Assembly: GCF_022549355.1 (NCBI RefSeq)
Contig: NZ_JAKZGL010000010.1
Span: 1-64,000 of the forward strand
DNA: 64,000 bases
Origin: Acinetobacter sp. NIPH 2699
GTDB lineage: Bacteria > Pseudomonadota > Gammaproteobacteria > Pseudomonadales > Moraxellaceae
Reading direction: 5' to 3'
The position numbers were made by a program, and so were the translations under genes. Below the pieces are notes generated by a model. It made no database searches, was not told where the DNA came from, and saw only the letters and a list, made by a program, of their open reading frames with translations. Position 1 is the first letter of the stretch. Every line of letters starts with the position of its first letter. This document shows positions 37,625 to 47,793 of this stretch, piece by piece.

Positions 37625-40300
37625 TTATTGCTCAAGCCAAGCAGGCAGTGCTGCAATCACTTGATCAAACTTCTCGTTTAGTGGCGCGCCACCTTGTGCT
37701 AAGTCAGGTTTACCACCACCTTTACCACCCAGCTCTTGAGCCAAGTGTTTGATGATGTCACCTGCTTTTAGGTTTGCAGCATGTTGTTTAGCGACAGAGG
37801 CGATTAAACTCACTTTATCACCATCAACGCCAGCTAAAATAATGACTGCATCTTCCAGTTTTGATTTTACGCTGTCATGTAGATTGCGTAATGATTTGGC
37901 ATCCAAACCTTTTACCGTGGTGATCAGCGTTTGACGACCCGCGATCTCTTTCACTTGATCCAGTAAATCAGCAGCTTGGAAGCTTGCTAATTTTTGATTT
38001 AATTGCTCGATTTGCTTTTGCAGACTTGAAGCCGTTTCAACAATTGCTTCAACTTTCTCGACGGTTTGATCTTTTTGTGCTTTTAACAAGCTGTTGATCG
38101 TTTGAATGTCATTATCTGCTTTTTGCACGGCTTCAACTGCTTGAGTACCTGTGATTGCTTCAATACGACGAATACCCGCAGCGACACCACCTTCGGAGGT
38201 GATTTTAAACAAACCAATATCGCCAGTACGTTTAACATGAATACCGCCACAAAGTTCGATTGAGAAATTCTTTTCATCAATCACAGAACCCATTGAAAGT
38301 ACACGAACTTCATCACCATACTTTTCACCAAAAAGCATCATTGCGCCTTTTGATTTAGCCGATTCAATATCCAAAAGCTCAGTGCTGACAGGGGTGTTGG
38401 CAATCACTTCAGCATTGACTAAACGTTCGATCTGTTGAAGTTGTTGAAATGAAACTGGCTGATCATTGGCAAAGTCAAAACGTAAAATATCGCTCGCAAC
38501 CAAAGAACCTTTTTGCTGTACATGCTCACCAAGAATTTGACGTAAAGCAGCATGTAGAAGGTGGGTAGCAGAGTGATTACGTGCTGTTGCTGCACGAATG
38601 TCTGCTTTAACGGTTGCTTCAACACTTTGAGTTGCTTTGAGGCTACCCATGGTGACGATACCTTGATGCACAAATGCGCCACCAGATTTCTTGGTATCTT
38701 GTACTTCGAAAATACCAGTATCGTTTTTGAAGATACCTGTATCACCGATTTGACCACCGCTTTCAGCATAGAAAGGAGTTTGGTTTAAAAGAATAAGTGC
38801 TTCATCGCCTTCATTGATTGCATCAACTTGAACGCCATCTTTGTAGATTGCAACAATTTGACCTTGACCCTGAGTTGCATCATAGCCATCAAATTGAGTT
38901 TCACCTTCAACTTTGACGATGCTGTTGTAGTCAACTGCGAATTTGCCAGCATCACGCGCACGTTGGCGTTGTGCTGCCATTTCAACTTCAAAACCAGCTT
39001 CATCAATGGTGAGATCACGTTCACGTGCGATATCAGCAGTTAAGTCTGTTGGGAAGCCATAAGTATCGTAAAGTTTAAATACGGTTTCACCCGCAATCAC
39101 GTTCCCTTTAAGTTGAGTCAGTTCAACTTCTAATAACTTCAAACCTTGCTCTAGTGTCTTTGCAAATTGCTCTTCTTCTTTGAGCAGTTGTGCTTCGATA
39201 CGTGCTTGTTGTGCAGCAAGCTCTGGATAAGCTTCGCCCATCACTTCAATGAGTGGCTGTAACATCTTGTAGAAGAATGCACCTGTTGCACCCAACTTGT
39301 TACCATGACGTACCGCACGACGAATGATGCGACGCAATACATAGCCACGACCTTCGTTTGAAGGATTTACACCATCCGCAATTAAGAATGAGCATGAACG
39401 TGCATGATCGGCAATCACTTTTAATGATGCTGGATATTCGACAGGTTTATTATTTTCTTTCGCTTCAGTTTCGATCGCTGTGGTATCTAAACCAATGATT
39501 TCAGCAGCAGCTTTTAATAAGTGTTGGAACAGGTCAATTTCGTAGTTTGAATTAACGTGTTGTAAAACAGCAGAGATACGCTCCAAGCCCATACCTGTAT
39601 CAACAGAAGGTGCTGGAAGAGGGTGCATCACGCCATCCGCAGTACGGTTGAACTGCATGAAAACGTTATTCCAAATCTCAATAAAGCGGTCGCCATCTTC
39701 TTCAGGTGTACCCGGTAAACCACCCCAAATATGATCGCCATGATCAAAGAAAATCTCTGAACAAGGACCACAAGGACCTGTATCGCCCATTGCCCAGAAG
39801 TTATCTGAAGCGTATTTTCCGCCTTTATTATCACCAATACGGATAATACGGTCGGTATCTAAGCCAATTTCTTTATTCCAAATATCAAAGGCTTCATCAT
39901 CAGTATGATAAACCGTCACATATAAGCGATCTTTAGGGAGAGCTAACCATTGTTCGCCAGTCAAGAAATCCCAAGCAAACTTTAATGCATCACGCTTGAA
40001 ATAATCACCAAAAGAGAAGTTACCTAACATTTCAAAGAAGGTGTGGTGACGTGCGGTATAACCGACATTATCAAGGTCGTTATGTTTACCACCTGCACGG
40101 ACACATTTTTGTGATGAAACTGCACGCACGTAGTTGCGCTTTTCTAAGCCTAAGAAGCAATCTTTAAACTGGTTCATACCAGCATTGGTAAACAGTAAAG
40201 TTGGATCGTTGGCGGGAACGAGTGAGCTCGAAGCGACACGTGTATGCCCTTGCGATTCAAAGTAACGCAAAAATGCTTCACGGATTTCAGCGGATGTCAT
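37625..40300 (-). CDS. alaS: alanyl-tRNA synthetase
   Basis: Charges tRNA(Ala) and edits misacylated serine and glycine. The start at 40300 ([19 protein letters not shown]) gives 891 residues, close to E. coli (876); an upstream TTG reading adds seven codons without support. Class II motif 2 is in [19 protein letters not shown]. The editing domain has [13 protein letters not shown] with the zinc-binding His pair and [15 protein letters not shown]. The C-terminal C-Ala domain contains [14 protein letters not shown]. It precedes lysC and csrA on the same strand. Confidence 0.97.
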   Translation of the reverse strand: MTSAEIREAFLRYFESQGHTRVASSSLVPANDPTLLFTNAGMNQFKDCFLGLEKRNYVRAVSSQKCVRAGGKHNDLDNVGYTARHHTFFEMLGNFSFGDYFKRDALKFAWDFLTGEQWLALPKDRLYVTVYHTDDEAFDIWNKEIGLDTDRIIRIGDNKGGKYASDNFWAMGDTGPCGPCSEIFFDHGDHIWGGLPGTPEEDGDRFIEIWNNVFMQFNRTADGVMHPLPAPSVDTGMGLERISAVLQHVNSNYEIDLFQHLLKAAAEIIGLDTTAIETEAKENNKPVEYPASLKVIADHARSCSFLIADGVNPSNEGRGYVLRRIIRRAVRHGNKLGATGAFFYKMLQPLIEVMGEAYPELAAQQARIEAQLLKEEEQFAKTLEQGLKLLEVELTQLKGNVIAGETVFKLYDTYGFPTDLTADIARERDLTIDEAGFEVEMAAQRQRARDAGKFAVDYNSIVKVEGETQFDGYDATQGQGQIVAIYKDGVQVDAINEGDEALILLNQTPFYAESGGQIGDTGIFKNDTGIFEVQDTKKSGGAFVHQGIVTMGSLKATQSVEATVKADIRAATARNHSATHLLHAALRQILGEHVQQKGSLVASDILRFDFANDQPVSFQQLQQIERLVNAEVIANTPVSTELLDIESAKSKGAMMLFGEKYGDEVRVLSMGSVIDEKNFSIELCGGIHVKRTGDIGLFKITSEGGVAAGIRRIEAITGTQAVEAVQKADNDIQTINSLLKAQKDQTVEKVEAIVETASSLQKQIEQLNQKLASFQAADLLDQVKEIAGRQTLITTVKGLDAKSLRNLHDSVKSKLEDAVIILAGVDGDKVSLIASVAKQHAANLKAGDIIKHLAQELGGKGGGKPDLAQGGAPLNEKFDQVIAALPAWLEQ

Positions 40301-40538
40301 AAAACGAGTACTCACAACCAAGCGTCCATAATTTTGAAAGTGCTAAATTATAACGGAAAATACCTGCCCGACCAACGATTTTACAAGCAATATCATATAA
40401 AACTGTGATTAAGCTAAAAATCTATATTCAACAATGCCATTCATGTTTTACCATAGAGGCGTTTGTTGATACTTAATAAATAGAGTGTCAGTAGATATTG
40501 ATACACTAAGATGATGTTTTGATGAATAAGGGTTCTAC

Positions 40539-41561
40539 ATGCAACGTATCGCGATTAATGGCTTTGGAAGAATTGGTCGGAATGTATTACGTGCTTGGTT
40601 TGAAAACCCTAAACAATTTCAATTTGAAATCGTAGCGATTAATGATATTGCTGACGTACAAACTTTAGTGCATTTGTTTAAATATGACACCACACATGGG
40701 CGTTTTGCTGGGCAAGTCGAAATTCAAATTGAAAATGAACAGATTTTTCTCAATATTCAGTCCAACCAACGTCAGTTAAAATTACAAATATTTAAACAAG
40801 CCGAGCCAGAATTGTTGCCGTGGGCGTCTCTAAAGATTGATGTGGTGCTTGAGTGTACTGGCTTATTTCGTTCAAGAGCGGATGCAACTCGTCATATCGA
40901 GGCGGGGGCAAAGCGAGTCATCATCGGCGCTGCTCCATTTGACTCTGTGGACGCTGCGATTGTGTATGGTGTCAATCATGCCGAAGTAAAAGCAACAGAT
41001 CAAATTATTTCCAGTGTGTCGTGTACTACGCAAGCCTTGGTTCCATTGGTCAAAATTATCGATGATGCCTTTGGAATCGAAACTGCATTAATGACTGAAA
41101 TTCATGCGGTAACAGCAGATCAATCGGTACTCGATCATGCGCATCGAGATTTACGTCGTGCTAGAGCTTCGGGACAAAATATCATTCCAACCACATCCAG
41201 TGCATTGGGTGCGCTCAAACGTGTCATGCCGAAAATGGAAAATCGAATCGATGGTTATTCGATTCGTGTGCCCACGATAAATGTCGCGGCTATTGATTTA
41301 ACCTTTATATCTCAATCTCCGATTACCGTGCACAAGGTCAATGAAGTATTAAATAAGGCAGCACAATTTGATTATGCACAGATTATGCAAGTCACGGATG
41401 AAGACCTTGTATCAAGTGATTTTAATCATTCGCCTTATTCTTTAATTGTTGATTTAACTCAAACCATCGTTGTTGGTCATCAAGCTAAAGTTTTTGCTTG
41501 GTATGATAATGAGTGGGGATATGCAAATCGCTTGCTGGATTTGTGCGAATCATTTGTGTGA
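40539..41561 (+). CDS. glyceraldehyde-3-phosphate / erythrose-4-phosphate dehydrogenase family protein
   Basis: A 340-residue NAD-dependent aldehyde dehydrogenase of the GAPDH fold. MQRIAINGFGRIGRNVLRAW binds NAD, Cys152 in SVSCTTQ is the nucleophile and His179 in EIHAVTADQ the base; YDNEWGYANRLLD is intact. The residue after SCTT is Gln where most family members have Asn. LPWASLKIDVVLECTGLF and DFNHSPYSLIVDLTQT look more like erythrose-4-phosphate dehydrogenase (epd, vitamin B6 synthesis) than glycolytic GapA. No pgk or fba is adjacent. I therefore leave the symbol open. Confidence 0.85.
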   Translation: MQRIAINGFGRIGRNVLRAWFENPKQFQFEIVAINDIADVQTLVHLFKYDTTHGRFAGQVEIQIENEQIFLNIQSNQRQLKLQIFKQAEPELLPWASLKIDVVLECTGLFRSRADATRHIEAGAKRVIIGAAPFDSVDAAIVYGVNHAEVKATDQIISSVSCTTQALVPLVKIIDDAFGIETALMTEIHAVTADQSVLDHAHRDLRRARASGQNIIPTTSSALGALKRVMPKMENRIDGYSIRVPTINVAAIDLTFISQSPITVHKVNEVLNKAAQFDYAQIMQVTDEDLVSSDFNHSPYSLIVDLTQTIVVGHQAKVFAWYDNEWGYANRLLDLCESFV

Positions 41562-41603
41562 ATCGTTTAATTTAAAACTTATAAAATTAATTTGGGGATT
41601 TAA

Positions 41604-41909
41604 ATGACATTGATGTTGATTTGGGGATTTATTGTACTGCTATTATTGGCGGTTATTTTCTTATTTTGGTTTCAGTTTAAAAACAACGAAGCGCCAAATT
41701 ATGATGCTCAGGTTTTACAAGTAGAAGAAAAAGTTTTGCATTTAGAGCTACATCTTAAAAAGAGTTTGGAAATTATGCAGGACTTAGCCAAGAAAATGCA
41801 TACTCAGCAAGAAGTGCTAGATAAGATGATTGCGAATGTTGCTGCGTTGGAAAAACAAAATGTTGAGTTGGTTAAAGTATTGGAGACTTTGGTCAGTTAT
41901 CGAAAATAA
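41604..41909 (+). CDS. small membrane protein with coiled coil
   Basis: A 101-residue protein: one N-terminal transmembrane helix (IWGFIVLLLLAVIFLFWFQF, residues 6-25), then a heptad-rich segment from about 40 to 97 (VEEKVLHLELHLKKSLEIMQ, EKQNVELVKVLETL) that should form a coiled coil in the cytoplasm. I recognise no family. It follows the GAPDH-family gene by 42 bp and may be co-transcribed. A strong terminator follows. Confidence 0.75.
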   Translation: MTLMLIWGFIVLLLLAVIFLFWFQFKNNEAPNYDAQVLQVEEKVLHLELHLKKSLEIMQDLAKKMHTQQEVLDKMIANVAALEKQNVELVKVLETLVSYRK

Positions 41910-41921
41910 TTATTCATCACA

Positions 41922-41954
41922 AACGTTTCCATTTGGTGAGGAAATGGAAACGTT
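41922..41954 (+). terminator. Rho-independent terminator after the coiled-coil gene
   Basis: A perfect 13-bp stem AACGTTTCCATTT / AAATGGAAACGTT with a 7-nt loop, followed by ATTTTG, 12 bp past the stop. Confidence 0.75.
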
Positions 41955-42266
41955 ATTTTGTGTTCAGTATTCAGGTTATTCAAAATTAAATAACAAGGCG
42001 ATAGTTCAGGTATTGGGCAGTTCTTTGGGCTGCGAACTTTGCTTTTTGAGCCAAATGTATAATATTAATCTATTGAAATTATTGGTTAATTATATAAAAT
42101 CTGTTTGATTTTTAGAGAGTGGAATAAGCAGTTTTTATTCAAATTCTCAGGTGCATCGCATAAATCTTCATGCTACACTACGCTGAATCGGGCATTCACC
42201 CGATTTTTTTATGTGGCTGCTTTTTGTGTGGATGCTTCCACGGTGAACAGATTTTAGGTTTGAAAC
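41955..42266 (+). other. hisZ leader region with an orphan terminator
   Basis: About 310 bp without a credible gene. A possible extended -10 (TGCTACACT, 42171-42179) lies immediately before the terminator at 42186. The region could encode a small RNA ending at that terminator, or an attenuator in front of hisZ-purA. Confidence 0.4.
42186..42210 (+). terminator. Rho-independent terminator upstream of hisZ
   Basis: A 7-bp stem AATCGGG / CCCGATT with a 6-nt loop followed by seven T. No gene ends nearby: the previous gene has its own terminator 230 bp earlier. Confidence 0.75.
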
Positions 42267-43433
42267 ATGACCATTTCAGAGACATGGTTGCTCCCTGACG
42301 GGGTGGCAGATGTATTACCCGAACAAGCGCAAGTGGTTGAAACACTGCGCCGAGAAGCTTTAGATTTCCTTGCAGTTCGAGGTTATCAATTGGTCTATAC
42401 GCCATTTATTGAACACATCGAATCGTTGTCCTCACTTTCCGAATCCAATCAAGATTTAGATTTAGTTACTTTCAAAGTAATTGATCAACTATCTGGTCGT
42501 TTGCTTGGAATTCGTGCAGATATGACACCGCAAGTTGCACGTATTGATGCACATGTTCTTCCAGTTGAAGGCGTTGCGCGTTATTGCTATGCAGGCACAG
42601 TATTACATACAAAACCACAGAACTTTAATGCCACGCGTGCACCTTTACAGTTAGGTGCGGAATTGTATGGTCATGATAGCATCGAAGCTGATGTTGAAAT
42701 GATCGATGTAATGTTGGCTTTGATAGAGCACACGCATAATCTAGATGGTGTTCACTTAGATTTAGGGCATGTTGGTTTATTCCGCAGCTTGGTCAAACGA
42801 GCAGGGTTAAATAAAAATATTGAAAACCAACTGTCAGATTTATATCAACGTAAAGCTTTGCCTGAGTTAGAAGAATTTACTCAAGATTTGGCAATGGGCG
42901 CTGACTTTTATGCGCTTGGGCGTTATGCAAGTGATTTAGATGCATTACAAACGCATTTAAGCCAAGATATTTTAAATGATGTTGATTTTAAAAATGCATT
43001 TGATGCATTAAAAACAACATTTGCTCAAATTCAATCACAGTGGTCTAACCTGAATATTGGGATAGATGTGATCGAATTACGCAGTTATCACTATCATACA
43101 GGTTTAATGTATGCCATTTATGCGCCTAATCGTGCTGCACCACTGGCACAAGGTGGGCGTTATGATGGAATAGGTGAGCATTTTGGACGTGCACGTCCAG
43201 CAACAGGATTTAGTTGTGACTTATATGCTTTAGGCGCGGCACAGTTTGTAGCAATAGAAACTGTGGTTGCACCTAAGGGTTATGAGCATGAGTTATTAAA
43301 GGCAATCGCAGATGCACGAAGCCAAGGTCTACGTGTGGTGCAATTGTTAGGTAATGATGATCTAAGCTCGGTACCTTATGCGACCCATCAAATGGTGTCG
43401 CAAAATGGACAATGGGTGATTGAAAAAATTTAA
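42267..43433 (+). CDS. hisZ: ATP phosphoribosyltransferase regulatory subunit
   Basis: HisZ is a histidyl-tRNA-synthetase-like protein without the anticodon-binding domain. It binds the short HisG to form the first enzyme of histidine synthesis and makes it sensitive to histidine. The 388-residue length fits. The class II core shows LPDGVADVLPEQA at the start, GRLLGIRADMTPQVARIDA (motif 2 region), and AQGGRYDGIGEHFGRARPATG (motif 3-like). It lies 58 bp upstream of purA, a pairing common in Acinetobacter and other proteobacteria that links histidine and purine synthesis. Confidence 0.94.
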   Translation: MTISETWLLPDGVADVLPEQAQVVETLRREALDFLAVRGYQLVYTPFIEHIESLSSLSESNQDLDLVTFKVIDQLSGRLLGIRADMTPQVARIDAHVLPVEGVARYCYAGTVLHTKPQNFNATRAPLQLGAELYGHDSIEADVEMIDVMLALIEHTHNLDGVHLDLGHVGLFRSLVKRAGLNKNIENQLSDLYQRKALPELEEFTQDLAMGADFYALGRYASDLDALQTHLSQDILNDVDFKNAFDALKTTFAQIQSQWSNLNIGIDVIELRSYHYHTGLMYAIYAPNRAAPLAQGGRYDGIGEHFGRARPATGFSCDLYALGAAQFVAIETVVAPKGYEHELLKAIADARSQGLRVVQLLGNDDLSSVPYATHQMVSQNGQWVIEKI

Positions 43434-43476
43434 TTGCTAGGTTGTAACAGCTTAGTTTCCAATTTTAACAGCATGA

Positions 43477-44811
<1,335 letters not shown>

Positions 44812-44825
44812 GCTGAATCGGTGAT

Positions 44826-44860
44826 AAAAAAGCTCTCAAATTTGTTTTGAGAGCTTTTTT
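44826..44860 (+). terminator. Rho-independent terminator after purA
   Basis: A stem built on AAAAAAGCTCTCAAA and its complement with a 4-5-nt loop and a long T run, 15 bp past the purA stop. Confidence 0.85.
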
Positions 44861-44893
44861 TATGGAAAATTTTTGAAAAAGAGAGATGATTGC

Positions 44894-45199
44894 ATGACTT
44901 TAAAACTGATAGCTGAGGACTTTATTCAACCAGATAAAATTGAAATCGTTTTACCGCTTTATCAGGAGCTTGTTGAGAAAACAAAAGCTGAAGTAGGATG
45001 CATCGCCTATGATCTTTATCATGATATAAAGCAGAAAGGGCATTTTGTTTTTATTGAAGAATGGGTTGATCGAGCTGCTTTAGATCAGCATGTTCAATCA
45101 GAGCATTTTCAAAGGCTTGTAGATCAAATTGATCTATATCAAGTTCGTGCAGGTCGTTTTACTCATTTACATGGTTTTGAGACATTATTACAAGAATAG
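44894..45199 (+). CDS. antibiotic-biosynthesis-monooxygenase-fold (ABM) protein
   Basis: A 101-residue ferredoxin-like small protein. The pattern VEKTKAEVGCIAYDLYHDIK, then GHFVFIEEWVDRAALDQHVQ, then SEHFQRLV is the ABM/quinol-monooxygenase (YgiN-like) signature. Relatives are cofactor-free oxygenases acting on quinols or polyketides, but some have no known activity. The ATG at 44894 has an AGAGAG site; an upstream TTG seven codons earlier is less likely. Substrate unknown. Confidence 0.82.
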   Translation: MTLKLIAEDFIQPDKIEIVLPLYQELVEKTKAEVGCIAYDLYHDIKQKGHFVFIEEWVDRAALDQHVQSEHFQRLVDQIDLYQVRAGRFTHLHGFETLLQE

Positions 45200-45337
45200 T
45201 TTTTTGTGCATTTAATATATTGATCAAAGCGGCGACGATAGCAAAAAATCAGATTTTTATTCCTATCTTTGTTATTTCACAGCTTGAAAGATACCCGTTA
45301 TATTTGTTTTACGTTCAAACAAAGAGGGTCTTTAGCT
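45200..45337. other. non-coding region upstream of a gene remnant
   Basis: AT-rich sequence with no ORF. A weak AGAGGG ribosome-binding-like sequence near its right end precedes the ATG at 45338. Confidence 0.35.
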
Positions 45338-45505
45338 ATGACGAAAAAGAGTATTCGCTACAATGGATATGAATTAGCATGCCGATGTTAAGTTATATCA
45401 GAGCGATTAAAAAGGTACGAACCAATTCTGATCAGGCGGGGAGCAGCGTTGGTTTGAACATTTTAATATAATAAAAACAATCCTATTTATAAATAAAAAA
45501 TTCTA
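45338..45505 (+). pseudogene. decayed small gene with two frame changes
   Basis: An ATG preceded by an AGAGGG site opens MTKKSIRYNGYELACRC, then stops at 45391. In the next frame an overlapping ATG at 45385 continues MLSYIRAIKKVRTNSDQAG and drifts off. A third frame from about 45438 reads EQRWFEHFNIIK. The three pieces read like one short protein (a KxIRYxGYEL opening, then a basic segment, then EQRWFEHF) broken by two small indels. I do not recognise the family. Sequencing error cannot be excluded. Confidence 0.5.
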
Positions 45506-45514
45506 AAAAATCTG

Positions 45515-45534
45515 AGAGAACCGAAAGGTTCTCT
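45515..45534. terminator. Rho-independent terminator after the lipoprotein gene
   Basis: An 8-bp stem AGAGAACC / GGTTCTCT with a 4-nt loop. On the minus strand it is followed by CAGATTTTTTAG. It abuts the stop codon at 45539; the plus strand also has a T run. Confidence 0.75.
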
Positions 45535-45538
45535 TTTT

Positions 45539-46471
45539 TTATAAACCAGTCGATCCATATAGATAGATATAACCCAACATTAGGCTATGTAATTTTGTAT
45601 TATTAAATATGACACTATAATCATTAGGATTATAAACTCCATTAGTACATTTTAGATCATAAATTCCACACGAAAATGGGTAAAGTATTAAGTTGGGCGG
45701 GGTTAAAGAAACGTATTGAACTTGATTGTTTTGGATACCTATACTTAATTCTTCAAGTTGAAAAGCTGCTTGATTGTGGTTGGTAAATGAAAGTTTTTTA
45801 TATTGAGTTGATAAAGATGATTTTTGGTCTAGTTCTGATGGAAGAGCTGATACATTCAAGGTACGGGATTGACTTGAGGGTAATTGAACTTTAGTAGGAG
45901 CTTCTGTAAGAATACCCTCAATAAAGCCTGAAAGAGTGATTGTATTAGGCAATTCGTTTGTCCATGCTGACTTACTTAATAAGAGGTTATTAAAGTTAAG
46001 CATTGCTTGACCAGTTTTTATATTGATTGAACTTATAATAGTAGGGCATGGGTTGTCATTTTTAGAACAGCGAAACTCTTGCTGTATGCTTAACTGCCTC
46101 CCATTTTTCTTAAATTGTATAAGTTTAATAGAGTTTGGCGTTGAGTTGATTAGCTCATCGTAGTTGGCTTCTAGACGATAAAGTGTATTTGTATCAATAT
46201 TAAAATCAAATTCTAGCTGATAACTTTGTTTAAATTGATTGTTCTCTTTAGTAAAAATTTGAGTGTAGCGATATACAGGCTCATTTACATTTTTGGACTG
46301 AGCAGAAGGTAGAGGTGTGTTTAAAAATTTTAAGTCTGTTTTAACCTCAGTCTCTACTTTCGGCGTAGTGTAGTTGGTATCTGAATTTGAAGAACCACCT
46401 CCACAGGCAGATAAAAATATAATTGTGCTCAAAAGACCAAGAATAGATATACGCTTATTGTGGTTATACAT
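45539..46471 (-). CDS. uncharacterised lipoprotein
   Basis: A 310-residue lipoprotein: signal peptide ISILGLLSTIIFLSAC, lipobox LSAC with Cys23, then GGGSSNSDT, a typical flexible tether. The mature part is rich in Asn, Ser, Thr and Gln and looks all-beta, with two pairs of cysteines (CSKNDNPC; CGIYDLKC) that could form local disulfides. No family recognised. Base composition is more AT-rich than flanking genes, which may reflect recent transfer or weak selection. Confidence 0.8.
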   Translation of the reverse strand: MYNHNKRISILGLLSTIIFLSACGGGSSNSDTNYTTPKVETEVKTDLKFLNTPLPSAQSKNVNEPVYRYTQIFTKENNQFKQSYQLEFDFNIDTNTLYRLEANYDELINSTPNSIKLIQFKKNGRQLSIQQEFRCSKNDNPCPTIISSINIKTGQAMLNFNNLLLSKSAWTNELPNTITLSGFIEGILTEAPTKVQLPSSQSRTLNVSALPSELDQKSSLSTQYKKLSFTNHNQAAFQLEELSIGIQNNQVQYVSLTPPNLILYPFSCGIYDLKCTNGVYNPNDYSVIFNNTKLHSLMLGYIYLYGSTGL

Positions 46472-46576
46472 TTGAATTCTACCAATAGAGATATTGTATA
46501 AATTATCTGTATTTGATTAATGATAATTTTTCAATGCCATTATATAGAATGTTATGTGCACATGACCATTTATTTA

Positions 46577-47581
46577 TTATTCGTCATTAATTTCCTTCAC
46601 TGCATTATAAACAACAGTAGGTTCAATATTTAATAATTTTTTACCAAAGCTTCTTAACCACCACACCAGTTGTGAAGTAAAAGGGACTGTGGCACAAACC
46701 ACAACGATATTTTCCTCTATAGGCTCAATAACCTGATCCTTGCTTAGCTGACTTTCATAGAAACTTTGAGCTGTGCTTTCAGTCATGGTGAGTTTCAACT
46801 CAACTTGCTCAGTTGCTTTACTATAATCAACACGGAAACCCAGTGCACCAGAATCAATATAGCTATCAATATCGAAATTCACAGGATGTAATGCACGATT
46901 ATCTAATACCTTTGCTGCTTTAAAACGGTGCAGTGCAAAAGTTTGTACATCAGTTTTGTCATTTCGTGTACAAATCAAATAAATCACAGCACCTTTTTGG
47001 ACCAAAGCTAAAGGATTAAGGATATAGCTTTTGTCTTCACCTTGATTGATTCTTGCTCGGTAAATACACTCAATTTGTTTGTCTTGTAATAGCCCTTCAT
47101 AAATCGCTTGTTGCGCGTTTTTATCCACCATAGGTGGAATTAATGGTTGATTGGCAGGGACAATACGAACTCGGTTGATCCATTGTCTGACGTTGTTTTG
47201 AGTCGATAGACTGCGCTTTGCAAGATCAAACCAAGGTGTCATTTCTTCAAGTAAACTCGGTGGTAGTAGATGGCGTAAATGTTCTTCAACCATCATAAAC
47301 GTTACCGCTTGCGAGCTGGTCATATGTGGCAAGCTTTGAATTGGCGCATCTGAACGCCAGCGCCAGCCTTGTGGAACAGTTTTATTGCTCTCAATAGGGA
47401 AACGTTGTGCAATCTGATTTAAATCACGTTGGATGGTACGAAGACTGATTTCAATTCCTTCACGTTCCAATATTTCTTGTAATTCACGTGTACCCATCCA
47501 TTTTCCTGTGGAGAGACGGGATAAAATCTGCCATTGGCGATAAAGGCTATTCGAGGTTTCTTTTTCTTGTATGGATGACAT
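46577..47581 (-). CDS. WYL-domain transcriptional regulator (YafY-like)
   Basis: A 334-residue regulator with an N-terminal helix-turn-helix (LSTGKWMGTRELQEILEREG, then RTIQRDLNQIAQRF) and a WYL ligand-binding domain in the middle (KGAVIYLICTRNDKTDVQTF, ALHRFKAAKVL), followed by the WCX region. It is divergent from the Anbu operon with 212 bp between, so it may regulate that operon or itself. Ligand unknown; WYL domains are thought to bind nucleotides or nucleic acids. Confidence 0.88.
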   Translation of the reverse strand: MSSIQEKETSNSLYRQWQILSRLSTGKWMGTRELQEILEREGIEISLRTIQRDLNQIAQRFPIESNKTVPQGWRWRSDAPIQSLPHMTSSQAVTFMMVEEHLRHLLPPSLLEEMTPWFDLAKRSLSTQNNVRQWINRVRIVPANQPLIPPMVDKNAQQAIYEGLLQDKQIECIYRARINQGEDKSYILNPLALVQKGAVIYLICTRNDKTDVQTFALHRFKAAKVLDNRALHPVNFDIDSYIDSGALGFRVDYSKATEQVELKLTMTESTAQSFYESQLSKDQVIEPIEENIVVVCATVPFTSQLVWWLRSFGKKLLNIEPTVVYNAVKEINDE

Positions 47582-47740
47582 AAGCTGGTTACGTAATTTA
47601 ATGATCTAAAGCAGACACAATAAAAAAACTACATCTATTTAGCAAGCCCCTCATATTTAGATTACCTATTTACGACTGAAATGTACTCAAACTTGCTTAA
47701 GTATTTTAGATCTGATCAAAAAACAAGCTCCTTGTGTGAG

Positions 47741-47757
47741 TGGCACTGAAATTGCTT
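47741..47757 (+). promoter_or_regulatory. sigma-54 (-24/-12) promoter of the Anbu operon
   Basis: TGGCAC, 5 bp, TTGCTT: a full match to the sigma-54 consensus (TGGCAC-N5-TTGCW) with correct spacing. It lies 36 bp before the start codon of the ATP-grasp gene. Transcription would start at about 47768. Sigma-54 promoters need an enhancer-binding activator; no certain activator site was identified upstream, and NtrC-type GCAC-N7-GTGC was not seen. Confidence 0.8.
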
Positions 47758-47793
47758 ATTCATAGTATAAATAAACGATGAGACGAGGTTTAT

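Noticed and set aside
41830..42108. Plus-strand ORF overlapping the coiled-coil gene
   Set aside because: Out-of-frame reading that crosses the terminator at 41922-41954.
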